A DNA stretch of 64,000 nt from Candidatus Faeciplasma pullistercoris (lineage in GTDB: Bacteria > Bacillota > Clostridia > Oscillospirales > Ruminococcaceae): positions 45,041 through 109,040 of the forward strand of contig DVLL01000012.1 in assembly GCA_018715525.1 (NCBI GenBank), read 5' to 3'. This document shows positions 53,702-61,771 of this stretch, in pieces (the stretch's first letter is position 1; the number at the start of each line of letters is the position of its first letter). The position numbers and the translations under genes are program-made. Under the pieces are notes generated by a model that saw only the letters and a program-made list of their open reading frames with translations, searched no databases and was not told the origin of the DNA.

Positions 53702-54712
53702 TCAATTTTTCTTCTTCTTAAGAACGACTACTGCGACAGCAATTATCGCAACAACCACTACAGCGGTGATGACAATAATGATGGTCGTAGCGGAGCCGGA
53801 GCTTGAAGAGCTGCTTGATGAATCAGCGTTTGCCGGGGTCTCGGCATTATCGTCGGCAGGAGCGGGCTCTTCCTCCTCTACAGGCTCAGCCTCGCCGCAG
53901 TTTGCGCATACGCCGTCAACATAGTTATGTCCGAGAGCAGAGCCCTCAACGGTTCTGGTGTCAGTCTCGCCGCATACGGAGCAGGTGGCAGTCTCAGTAC
54001 CGTCATCCTCGCAGGTTGCATCGTCGTTAGACACATACTCTGCGAAGCTGTGTCCCAAAGCCGAACCCTCGTCTGTTACGGTTTCCTCATATCCGCAGAT
54101 TGAGCAAACGCCGGTCTTGGTTCCATCCTCGGTGCAGGTGGCGTCTCCGTTGGATACATATTCAGCGATGGTATGTCCTACTACGCCGCAGGCAGTTCCG
54201 CCGGCAGCCTTATAAGCCTCAGTGTCTCCATGGAATACTTCGCATACCTCAAGCGAGAGGTTTACAAGATTGGTGTCATAGGTAGGACCCTTGAAGTTGA
54301 TCTCGTTTGCAAGGTCAACGCCCTTTGCCTCTTCGTCGGAAACTACGAAGGTGATGTAAACATCAAAAGCGCCGCTCTCATAGCCGGTAACAGCCTCGCT
54401 CATGTTGATGATATTTGAGGCTCTGTCCCAGCCGTTTTTCTCGAGGAACACTCTGAAGTTTCCGTCAGCCGAGCCCTTGATATGTACCAGAACAGTCTCG
54501 CCGAGGAGATACTCCTGGGGAAGCTTAAAGGAAATCTGAGAAGCGTCCGCAAGCGTAAAGCCTGTCTCGCCGAAAACAGCGGTATCTGCGATGAAGCTTC
54601 CCTGGTTATCCTGGGTAAGAGGAACCGGAGTCATCAAATCGTCTGCAGATGCCATGGCCGCAAAGGCAAAGAGCATGACAAGAACGGTAACGACTGAAAG
54701 TATTCTTTTCAT
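53702..54712 (-). CDS. Secreted surface protein with CxxC repeats and C-terminal anchor
   Basis: A 336-residue cell-surface protein. Signal peptide 1 to about 23 (ends MASA). A beta-rich domain (about 25-160) is followed by about 41-residue repeats at 179-219 and 220-260 and a partial one from 261: each has GH, then EYVSN, DATC, DGT and CSxCG. Then an acidic Pro linker, a run of Ser at 298-305, a membrane helix (about 308-331) and LKKKKN. Such repeats are common in surface proteins of gut Firmicutes; the ligand is unknown. Confidence 0.8.
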   Translation of the reverse strand: MKRILSVVTVLVMLFAFAAMASADDLMTPVPLTQDNQGSFIADTAVFGETGFTLADASQISFKLPQEYLLGETVLVHIKGSADGNFRVFLEKNGWDRASNIINMSEAVTGYESGAFDVYITFVVSDEEAKGVDLANEINFKGPTYDTNLVNLSLEVCEVFHGDTEAYKAAGGTACGVVGHTIAEYVSNGDATCTEDGTKTGVCSICGYEETVTDEGSALGHSFAEYVSNDDATCEDDGTETATCSVCGETDTRTVEGSALGHNYVDGVCANCGEAEPVEEEEPAPADDNAETPANADSSSSSSSSGSATTIIIVITAVVVVAIIAVAVVVLKKKKN

Positions 54713-54765
54713 ATTTAACTCTCCTTAAACATATTTGCGGCTTGCGCCGCATTCAGCATATCAGC

Positions 54766-54794
54766 ATTATAACATATGCGTTATGCGATTTCAA
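54766..54794 (-). promoter_or_regulatory. Promoter of the surface protein gene
   Basis: On the minus strand TTGAAA (54789-54794), a 17-base spacer and TATAAT (54766-54771), about 55 bases before the start. Confidence 0.8.
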
Positions 54795-54927
54795 GGGCAA
54801 AGGTGGGCAAAAAGCACAAAAACAGCCCGTTTTGCCCTTTTTGGCGATAGGTTTTTAAATTTTGTCTATCTTAACAGAACTGAGTTTCTTGCGCACACAA
54901 ATAAACAAAAGTAACTATTTGGACGCA

Positions 54928-54964
54928 GCGCAAGCAGATTTTCTTGAAAATCATGTTTTTGCGC
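54928..54964. promoter_or_regulatory. Nested palindrome upstream of the sugar ABC promoter, candidate operator
   Basis: GATTTTC-TT-GAAAATC (54937-54952) is a perfect 16-base palindrome, set inside GCGCAA (54928-54933) and TTGCGC (54959-54964). The outer arm ends one base before the -35 box. The location suits an activator or repressor of the sugar transporter genes. Confidence 0.5.
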
Positions 54965-54993
54965 TTGTAAAGATACTCCTTTCGCGCTATAAT
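54965..54993 (+). promoter_or_regulatory. Promoter of the sugar ABC operon
   Basis: TTGTAA (54965-54970), a 17-base spacer and TATAAT (54988-54993), about 64 bases before the ATP-binding gene. Confidence 0.75.
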
Positions 54994-55056
54994 TACCTTG
55001 TATAGTTATATCTGTCCGAATTATTATATATGATTTTGGAAAAGGGAAGATAGAAA

Positions 55057-56166
55057 ATGAAGGTAGAATTGCATAACTTAACAAAGAAATTTGCCGGCGG
55101 CGCGAGGGGAAAAGACACCGTTACCGCGGTGGACAATTTAAGTCTTGAAATCCCGGACGGTAAGCTTGTGGGGCTTTTGGGACCCTCAGGATGCGGAAAG
55201 AGCACCACGCTGTTCATGATCTGCGGACTCCAAAAGCCGACTGCCGGAAAAATATTTTTCGGCGAGGACGACGTCACCGGGCTTCCGCCTGAGGCGAGGG
55301 GAGTAGGTGTCGTGTTTCAGAATTACGCGCTTTATCCTCACCTTACCGTCAGGCAGAACATACTCTTCCCGCTCCAGAACCTTAAGGGAAAGGACAAGCT
55401 TTCCAAGAGCGAGATGCTCAGACGGGCCGAGGAGGCTGCGCGGCTTGTCCAGATAGACGGGCTTATGGATCGCAGACCTAACGAGCTCTCCGGAGGTCAG
55501 CAGCAAAGAGTCGCTATAGCCAGAGCAATGGTCAAGATGCCGAGGGTGCTGCTTTTGGACGAGCCACTTTCCAACCTTGACGCGAGGCTCAGGCTCCAAA
55601 CCCGCGAGGAAATACGCAGGATCCAGCGAAGAACCGGCATAACCACGGTGTTTGTCACGCACGACCAGGAGGAGGCTATGAGCATTTCAGACATCATAGT
55701 CGTCATGAAAGAGGGCGTTGTCCAGCAGACAGGAAAGCCGCAGGATGTATACGACAACCCGGTAAACCTGTTTGTCGCGAAATTTTTGGGAACTCCTCCT
55801 ATAAACGTGTTCGAGGGAAGGATAAGCTCCGGCAAGCTTGTAATGGGAGAGGACGCGGTTTTGAATGTAAGCGGCGCACAAGATTGCGATGTGATTGTAG
55901 GCATCCGACCGGAGGGCTTTATTCCGGATGAAAACGGGGCGCTGCGGTGTACTCTCACGGGAGTGGAGGTCATGGGCAGGGACAAGAGCGTTATCTTCAC
56001 CAGCCCCTGCTCCAAGGCCCCGAGCATAAGGGCTGTTGTCAATGCCGAGAGCGTTGTGGATACATCCTCGCACGAGGTCAGGTTTACGCTCAGACCCGTA
56101 AAGGTGCTCCTGTTTGATAAGATTACCGAAAAGCGGCTTGAGTGCGAGCTCAGTCAAGTTAAATAG
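55057..56166 (+). CDS. Sugar ABC transporter ATP-binding protein (MsmK/UgpC type)
   Basis: Powers import of a sugar through the two permeases downstream. Walker A is GPSGCGKST, the signature LSGGQQQRVAIARAM, Walker B VLLLDEPLSNLDARLR and the switch VTHDQEEAMSI. A C-terminal beta domain (about 240-369) is the TOBE-type regulatory region of MalK-like proteins. 369 residues. It leads an operon with permease genes two to thirty bases apart. The sugar is not known. Confidence 0.94.
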   Translation: MKVELHNLTKKFAGGARGKDTVTAVDNLSLEIPDGKLVGLLGPSGCGKSTTLFMICGLQKPTAGKIFFGEDDVTGLPPEARGVGVVFQNYALYPHLTVRQNILFPLQNLKGKDKLSKSEMLRRAEEAARLVQIDGLMDRRPNELSGGQQQRVAIARAMVKMPRVLLLDEPLSNLDARLRLQTREEIRRIQRRTGITTVFVTHDQEEAMSISDIIVVMKEGVVQQTGKPQDVYDNPVNLFVAKFLGTPPINVFEGRISSGKLVMGEDAVLNVSGAQDCDVIVGIRPEGFIPDENGALRCTLTGVEVMGRDKSVIFTSPCSKAPSIRAVVNAESVVDTSSHEVRFTLRPVKVLLFDKITEKRLECELSQVK

Positions 56167-56198
56167 CTATGCCCGAGCTCAAAAAGGAGAGTGAAAGT

Positions 56199-57089
56199 AT
56201 GAAGTTTCAGCACTTTAAGGGGTGGATATACCTCCTGCCGGCGATACTTTTTCTCGGCGCATTCATGGTTTATCCGCTCATAGACGTGTTTATTTATTCT
56301 GTCGAGGAGGGGTATAACTTCGCCTCGCAGACCTATTCAGGAGTGGGCGGGTTCAACTTTTCCTATGTGCTGCATGATCCCTATTTTTTGCAGGCTCTGA
56401 AAAATACATTTCTTCTGGTGATTATAACCGTCCCGACCTCGACGCTGCTCGCGCTGCTGATATCTGTCGGGCTGAGCTCGATAAAGCCGCTCAGAAGCCT
56501 TTATCAGACGATTTACTTTCTGCCCTATGTCACCAACACCCTTGCGGTAGGACTTGTGTTCATGATTCTTTTTAAGAAGACCGCCTACAGCGACGGCCTT
56601 GTCAACCTCCTGATAAACTGGTTCGGCGGCAGCTCGGTGGATTTTATCGACGGACCCTATTGGGCGAAGCTGTTTGTTCTGTGCTTCTACACGATATGGA
56701 TAGTCCTTCCTTTTAAGATACTGCTTCTCACAAGCGCGATATCATCGGTGGATCAGAGCTATTACAATGCCGCACGGGTGGACGGCACGTCAAGATTCAG
56801 GATCTTTACGCGCATAACCCTGCCGATGATCTCCCCGACACTGTTTTACCTCATAGTCACAGGCTTTATCGGCGCTTTCAAGGCATACAGCGACGCGGTG
56901 GCTCTCTTTGGCACCGACCTCAACGCCTCCGGGATGAACACTATAGTGGGCTATGTGTACGACATGCTATACGGCGACAGCGGAGGATATCCCTCCTATG
57001 CTTCGGCGGCTGCTGTGATACTCTTTGCGATAGTTTTGACAATAACCTGCATCAACCTGCTGATAAGCAGAAAATACACCCACTATTGA
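56199..57089 (+). CDS. Sugar ABC transporter permease (MsmF/UgpA type)
   Basis: 296-residue inner-membrane permease with six helices. The EAA loop is YYNAARVDGTSRFRIFTRIT, which docks on the ATPase. N terminus FKGWIYLLPAILFLGAFMVY. I use the ATG at 56199 because AAGGAG lies nine bases upstream; an earlier in-frame ATG at 56169 adds ten residues. It is followed by the second permease. Confidence 0.92.
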   Translation: MKFQHFKGWIYLLPAILFLGAFMVYPLIDVFIYSVEEGYNFASQTYSGVGGFNFSYVLHDPYFLQALKNTFLLVIITVPTSTLLALLISVGLSSIKPLRSLYQTIYFLPYVTNTLAVGLVFMILFKKTAYSDGLVNLLINWFGGSSVDFIDGPYWAKLFVLCFYTIWIVLPFKILLLTSAISSVDQSYYNAARVDGTSRFRIFTRITLPMISPTLFYLIVTGFIGAFKAYSDAVALFGTDLNASGMNTIVGYVYDMLYGDSGGYPSYASAAAVILFAIVLTITCINLLISRKYTHY

Positions 57090-57101
57090 GAGGCGAGCTG
57101 T

Positions 57102-57983
57102 ATGAATAATTCTACTTACGAAGACTATTCCAAAATAGAAAGATCGGTGTCGCTAAGACGCAGGATTTTTAACGGAATAACCTATTTTCTTCTCTCGGTG
57201 TGGGCTGTCGCGGTGCTTTTTCCCTTTTACTGGATGATACTTACATCGGTAAAGAGCTACGGCGAGTACAACTCCGAGTACATCCCGAAGTTTTTCACTG
57301 CCACGCCGACCTTGGAAAACTATACCGAAGCCTTTACCTCGGTGCCGCTGGGAAGATACCTTTTGAACACCCTTATTTTTACCGTGGTGACAACGGCGAT
57401 AATGATGGTAGTGATAACCCTTGCCGCATACGCCTTTGACAGGCTGGAGTTCAGGGGAAAGAACCTTGTGTTCACCGCGTTTTTGTCTCTGATGATGATA
57501 CCAAACGAGCTCGTTGTGATAACCAACTATGTAACCGTCACCGAGATGAACATGCGAAATACCTTCATGGGTCTAATACTTCCCTCTGTCACGTCGGTAT
57601 TTTATATATACCTTTTGAGGGAAAACTTCGCTCAGGTCCCTAACACCCTTTACTATGCCGCCAAGGTGGACGGCACCTCCGACTTAAAGTATCTCCTTAG
57701 GGTAATGGTCCCCATTTGCCGCCCTACTCTGATAACCATAGGGATACTCAAGGTCATAGAGTGCTGGAACTCATATGTTTGGCCAAGGCTTGTCACCGAC
57801 GACCCCGACTACTATCTTGTGTCGAACGGAATTCAGGAGATACGCGAAAACGGTTTCGGCAGGGAGAACATACCGGCGATGATGGCTGCCGTGGTGGTAA
57901 TCAGCGTTCCGCTTATACTTTTGTTCCTCATATTCAGGAAGAAAATCATGGAGGGCGTGTCAAGAGGGGGTACAAAGGGTTGA
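57102..57983 (+). CDS. Sugar ABC transporter permease (MsmG/UgpE type)
   Basis: 293-residue second permease with six helices. The EAA loop is YYAAKVDGTSDLKYLLRVMV. The N terminus has the usual FLLSVWAVAVLFPFYWMILT helix. Its stop codon overlaps the start of the binding protein as TTGA, so translation is coupled. Confidence 0.92.
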   Translation: MNNSTYEDYSKIERSVSLRRRIFNGITYFLLSVWAVAVLFPFYWMILTSVKSYGEYNSEYIPKFFTATPTLENYTEAFTSVPLGRYLLNTLIFTVVTTAIMMVVITLAAYAFDRLEFRGKNLVFTAFLSLMMIPNELVVITNYVTVTEMNMRNTFMGLILPSVTSVFYIYLLRENFAQVPNTLYYAAKVDGTSDLKYLLRVMVPICRPTLITIGILKVIECWNSYVWPRLVTDDPDYYLVSNGIQEIRENGFGRENIPAMMAAVVVISVPLILLFLIFRKKIMEGVSRGGTKG

Positions 57984-59593
57984 TTAAGGCTAAGCTATTG
58001 AGAATTTCCGCCGTCCTGATTGCGGTCATGACGCTGCTCGTCCCGCTTTCCGGCTGCCATGGCTCGAGGGAGGCTCTCCATGAATATGAGATGCCTCAGT
58101 CGTTTGATACGGAGGTGGAGTACGAGATAACCTTCTGGGCGAAAAACGACACCAACAAGCGGCAGACAGAGATATACGCCCAGGCTATCGAGGATTTCGA
58201 GGAGTATTACCCAAATATCACGGTAACTTTACGGCTCTACACCGACTACAACGACATATATAATGACGTCATAACCAATATTTCAACCCAGACCACGCCG
58301 AATGTCTGCATAACTTACCCCGACCATATCGCCACCTATCTGACCGGCGAGAATGTGGTAGTGCCGCTTGACAACATCTTCGATGACGAAAAGTACGGGC
58401 TTGGCGGAAGCGAGGTAAGGTTCGACTCGGTCGGCAGGGATGAGATAATAGACAAGTTTTTAGACGAGTGCAAGGTAAACGGAAGGTATTACGGCATACC
58501 CTACATGCGCTCCACCGAGGCGTGCTATGTGAATAAAACCTATGTGGAAAAGCTCGGGTATACTCTTCCCGACGTACTGACATGGGATTTTGTCTGGGAG
58601 GTATCGGAAGCCGCTATGGCAAAGGATGAGGACGGCAACTTTCTGGTAAACGGTCAGAAGGTAATGATACCTTTTATCTATAAGTCTACAGACAACATGA
58701 TGATCCAGATGCTACGCCAGCTTGACGCTGGGTATTCAACCTCGACAGGAAGCATACAGATCTTCAACGATACCACCAAGGAGCTGCTGTATGAGATATC
58801 CGAGCACGCCAAAACGAGGGCTTTTTCTACCTTTAAGATATCCAGCTATCCTGCCAACTTTTTAAACGCCGGACAGTGCATATTCGCTGTTGACTCGACG
58901 GCGGGCTCAACATGGATGGGAACTGACGCACCGCTTGTGGATATAAGCGAGGATGAGATAGTAGAGTTTGAGACCGTGGTTCTGCCTATACCTCAGTTTG
59001 ACACCGAAAACCCGGAGATGATATCCCAGGGACCGTCAATCTGCATTTTCAATAAGGAAGACCCGCAGGAGGTTTTGGCGTCATGGCTGTTTGCCCAGTA
59101 CCTGCTTACTAACGATGTGCAGATAGCCTACTCTCAGACGGAGGGCTATGTGCCCGTCACCGAAAGGGCGCAAAACGACCCGGAGTACCTTGACTATCTG
59201 TCGCGCGGCGGCGAGGATGACGACGTTCATTATCAGGTGAAAATAGACGCCTGCGAGCTGCTGATAGACAATATCGACAACACCTTTGTAACTCCCGTGT
59301 TCAACGGCTCGGCGTCCTTAAGAAACGCTGCCGGACAGCTAATAGAGAATACGGTCAAGTCCTGCCGCCGCTCTGAGGAAATAAACGAGGAATATATGAC
59401 GGCGCTTTACGCGGACGTCGAGTCGCTTTACAGGCTGGATCAGATAGAAAGCTCTCAGTCGGGGAACAAAGATCTTGGTCCTTTGCCTATGGAAGCAAAA
59501 ATTTTGCTTATTTCCTTGGCAATAATATGGATTATGATAATTATTTACTGCCTTGCGTTGTACAAAAGGGAAAAGACAAGGAAAAAATATTGA
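57980..59593 (+). CDS. Sugar-binding lipoprotein with extra C-terminal membrane helix
   Basis: A 537-residue extracellular solute-binding protein for the transporter. Signal peptide with lipobox PLSGC gives lipid attachment at Cys26. The body has family 1 features: EYEITFWAKNDTN, EYYPNITVTLRLYTDYND, YYGIPYMRSTEACYVNK, SQGPSICIF. At the end, residues about 508-528 (LLISLAIIWIMIIIYCLAL) form a membrane helix with a basic tail, KREKTRKKY. Family members normally end without such a helix. The start is TTG overlapping the permease stop, with AGGGGG nine bases upstream. Confidence 0.88.
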   Translation: MIKAKLLRISAVLIAVMTLLVPLSGCHGSREALHEYEMPQSFDTEVEYEITFWAKNDTNKRQTEIYAQAIEDFEEYYPNITVTLRLYTDYNDIYNDVITNISTQTTPNVCITYPDHIATYLTGENVVVPLDNIFDDEKYGLGGSEVRFDSVGRDEIIDKFLDECKVNGRYYGIPYMRSTEACYVNKTYVEKLGYTLPDVLTWDFVWEVSEAAMAKDEDGNFLVNGQKVMIPFIYKSTDNMMIQMLRQLDAGYSTSTGSIQIFNDTTKELLYEISEHAKTRAFSTFKISSYPANFLNAGQCIFAVDSTAGSTWMGTDAPLVDISEDEIVEFETVVLPIPQFDTENPEMISQGPSICIFNKEDPQEVLASWLFAQYLLTNDVQIAYSQTEGYVPVTERAQNDPEYLDYLSRGGEDDDVHYQVKIDACELLIDNIDNTFVTPVFNGSASLRNAAGQLIENTVKSCRRSEEINEEYMTALYADVESLYRLDQIESSQSGNKDLGPLPMEAKILLISLAIIWIMIIIYCLALYKREKTRKKY

Positions 59594-59618
59594 CTTATCA
59601 TACCGCGGTGAGTATACT
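59590..59618 (+). promoter_or_regulatory. Promoter of the acidic lipoprotein gene
   Basis: TTGACT (59590-59595), a 17-base spacer and TATACT (59613-59618). The -35 box overlaps the stop codon of the binding protein, so the lipoprotein can be expressed apart from the transporter. Confidence 0.7.
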
Positions 59619-59699
59619 GTTTAGGTAATCCGAATAAATTTTCGGTATAATTTTTCGTCAGACCTCAAAGTATATTGAGGAGAAAGGCAAGGAATTAAA

Positions 59700-60509
59700 A
59701 TGAGAAAGTATTTGGCATTGGTTTTAGCGATTGTTCTTTCGTTTTCGCTTCTTCTGACCGCATGCGGTGAGACCGAAGGCGAGCCGGAGAGCACTCAGGG
59801 CAATACAGACGCAGATGTGACCACAGTTGCCGAGGGAGAGGAAGAGGAAGAAGTTCCCGAGGGCGACGAGGCGGTCGAGGTAATGACATATGAAGAGTAT
59901 GCCGCGGCTGAGCTTGACACCGAGGTAGTTATCGAGGCGTATGTTCAGGCTAAGCAGTCATGGTGGGAGGACAAGGCTACCATCTACACTCAGGATGCAG
60001 ACGGAGCTTATTTCGTTTATGACGCTGCCTGCTCTCAGGAGGATTACGACAAGCTTGCTGAGGGTACCAAGATCAGAGTAACCGGCTTCAAGTCCGAGTG
60101 GGCTGGCGAGGTTGAGATCATAGACGCTACAATCGAGGTGCTCGAGGGCGCAGATACCTATGTTGCAGAGCCTGTTGACGCTACCGAGCTTCTCGGAACG
60201 GATGAGCTTATCAGCTATCAGAACATGAAGGTTTCCTTCACCGGTCTTACCGTTGAGGATTCCGGAGACGGTGCCGCTTACCTTTACGCTTGGGACGGCT
60301 CGGGCGTAGACGGCGACGACCTGTACTTCAAGGCTTCCTACAACGGAGCTACCTACACCTTCGTTATTGAGTCTTACCTCTGCGACAACACCACCGAGGT
60401 TTACAGCGCTGTAAAGAACCTTAAGGTCGGCGACGTCATCGACATGGAGGGCTTCCTCTACTGGTACGAGGGAGTTCAGCCCCACATCACCTCTGTTACT
60501 GTAAAGTAA
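59700..60509 (+). CDS. Acidic secreted lipoprotein with OB-fold-like domains, function unknown
   Basis: 269 residues. Signal peptide with lipobox LLTAC (Cys22), then an acidic spacer rich in Glu (GEEEEEVPEGDE). Two beta-rich segments follow: VMTYEEYAAAELDTEVVIEAYVQA-like strands to about residue 155 and NMKVSFTGLTVEDSGDGAAY on to the end, both like nucleic-acid or sugar-binding OB folds. Codon choice resembles that of gdhA, suggesting strong expression. It sits after a sugar transporter but has its own promoter, so a link to sugar binding is only possible. AAGGAA precedes the ATG. Confidence 0.7.
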   Translation: MRKYLALVLAIVLSFSLLLTACGETEGEPESTQGNTDADVTTVAEGEEEEEVPEGDEAVEVMTYEEYAAAELDTEVVIEAYVQAKQSWWEDKATIYTQDADGAYFVYDAACSQEDYDKLAEGTKIRVTGFKSEWAGEVEIIDATIEVLEGADTYVAEPVDATELLGTDELISYQNMKVSFTGLTVEDSGDGAAYLYAWDGSGVDGDDLYFKASYNGATYTFVIESYLCDNTTEVYSAVKNLKVGDVIDMEGFLYWYEGVQPHITSVTVK

Positions 60510-60537
60510 TTCAGGGGGACATCAAGCGCAAGCAAAA

Positions 60538-60573
60538 GGCTCGGTACGGACTGCGGTCTGCACCGGGCTTTTT
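60538..60573 (+). terminator. Terminator of the lipoprotein gene
   Basis: GCTCGGT and ACCGGGC pair (one G-T), with an inner GAC-TGCG-GTC, followed by five T. Confidence 0.75.
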
Positions 60574-60664
60574 ACATATTATGAAAATTATAGCATAGAA
60601 TCTTTAGAAAAGATTAAAACATATGCTTTTTAGGGAAAATCAGTCATATTTGTCGAATTAACAG

Positions 60665-60693
60665 TTGACAAACCGGATAAAATATGTGATATT
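60665..60693 (+). promoter_or_regulatory. argC promoter
   Basis: TTGACA (60665-60670), a 17-base spacer and GATATT (60688-60693), about 60 bases before the GTG start. Confidence 0.6.
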
Positions 60694-60752
60694 TATTTTA
60701 AGTAATATTCTACCCGAGGGATTGGAATACAGGCAGGGATGTGTAAAACTAA

Positions 60753-61697
60753 GTGAAGAAGGTACTTGTGGACGGTCACTACGGGGCTGTGAGCCTGAAT
60801 ATCTCATCTATGCTAAAGGGCAGGGATGATCTTGATGTGATATGCCTTGAGGACAGGTCTAAGTTTACAAGTGATCAGCGTATTTCCCTATTGAATACAG
60901 CGGACATAGTGATTTTCTGCCAGTCCGCACAGACTGTAACAGAGACTTTGCCTCTGATTGAGAATAAAAATGTGAAGCTGCTGGATACGTCAAATGCGTT
61001 CAGGCTTTCTCCCGATTGGGCGTACGGCTTGCCCGAGCTTTCCTACGAGCACCGCAGGAGGATATCCGTGACAAGGTGTACCGCGATGCCGGCATCAATG
61101 GTGGTTGGAGCGTCGCTGCTTTTGATGCCTCTTGTCAGGTCTAAGATCATGCCTCCGTATCATCCGTTGATGATAAATTCGGTGGTAGGCTACTCGAGCG
61201 GCGGCTCGAATATGATAGCCATGTACCAGGACGAGCATAGACCGTCTGGCTTGTCGTCAGCGAGGCAGTACGCTCTCGACCAGACGATGATGCAGCAAAA
61301 GGAACTGATGTACGCCTGCGGCATATCCTATAGACCCGCGCTGAGCCCGATAATAGACGACTACCCGAACGGCATGGTAGTGACTGTTCCGCTCCATTTG
61401 AGGACGCTTTCAAAGAGGCTGCACTCGAGGCAGATCTGGGAGTATTTCCGACGTGCGTACGAGCATGAGCCGCTTATCGAGGTCGCGGACTTTGACACTG
61501 CGGTCTCGGGACTCGGCGGATTTTTGGACGCGAACGGAATGGCGGGCTCGAACAAGCTCCAAATTTTCGTCTTTGGAGACAACGACATATGCCTGCTTGC
61601 CGCGAGGTATGACAACCTCGGAAAGGGCGGGGCTGCTACCGTGGTTCAGTGCATGAACCTCATGCTTGGGCTCGACGAATTCCACGGACTGCTGTAA
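60753..61697 (+). CDS. argC: N-acetyl-gamma-glutamyl-phosphate reductase, divergent type 2
   Basis: 314 residues, similar to the short ArgC of arginine synthesis: VLVDGHYGAVSLNI at the NADP end, DTSNAFRLSPDWAYGLPEL, VVGYSSGGSNMI and GGAATVVQCMNLMLGL near the end. The active-site Cys is kept but the family context NPGCY(A/P)TG is replaced by VTRCTAMPA. No other arg gene is near. It could be a changed ArgC or a reductase for another acyl phosphate. The start is GTG; an in-frame stop lies just upstream. Its Shine-Dalgarno is weak. Confidence 0.78.
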   Translation: MKKVLVDGHYGAVSLNISSMLKGRDDLDVICLEDRSKFTSDQRISLLNTADIVIFCQSAQTVTETLPLIENKNVKLLDTSNAFRLSPDWAYGLPELSYEHRRRISVTRCTAMPASMVVGASLLLMPLVRSKIMPPYHPLMINSVVGYSSGGSNMIAMYQDEHRPSGLSSARQYALDQTMMQQKELMYACGISYRPALSPIIDDYPNGMVVTVPLHLRTLSKRLHSRQIWEYFRRAYEHEPLIEVADFDTAVSGLGGFLDANGMAGSNKLQIFVFGDNDICLLAARYDNLGKGGAATVVQCMNLMLGLDEFHGLL

Positions 61698-61714
61698 TAT
61701 AATGATATAAGGCT

Positions 61715-61747
61715 TAAAGCACCACTCAATCAAGGGCGGTGCTTTTA
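61715..61747 (+). terminator. Terminator between argC and hflX
   Basis: AAAGCACC and GGTGCTTT form an eight-base stem followed by T. It lies at 61715-61747, before the hflX Shine-Dalgarno. Confidence 0.75.
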
Positions 61748-61771
61748 AGATATTTGTTTAACGGAGGTTAT

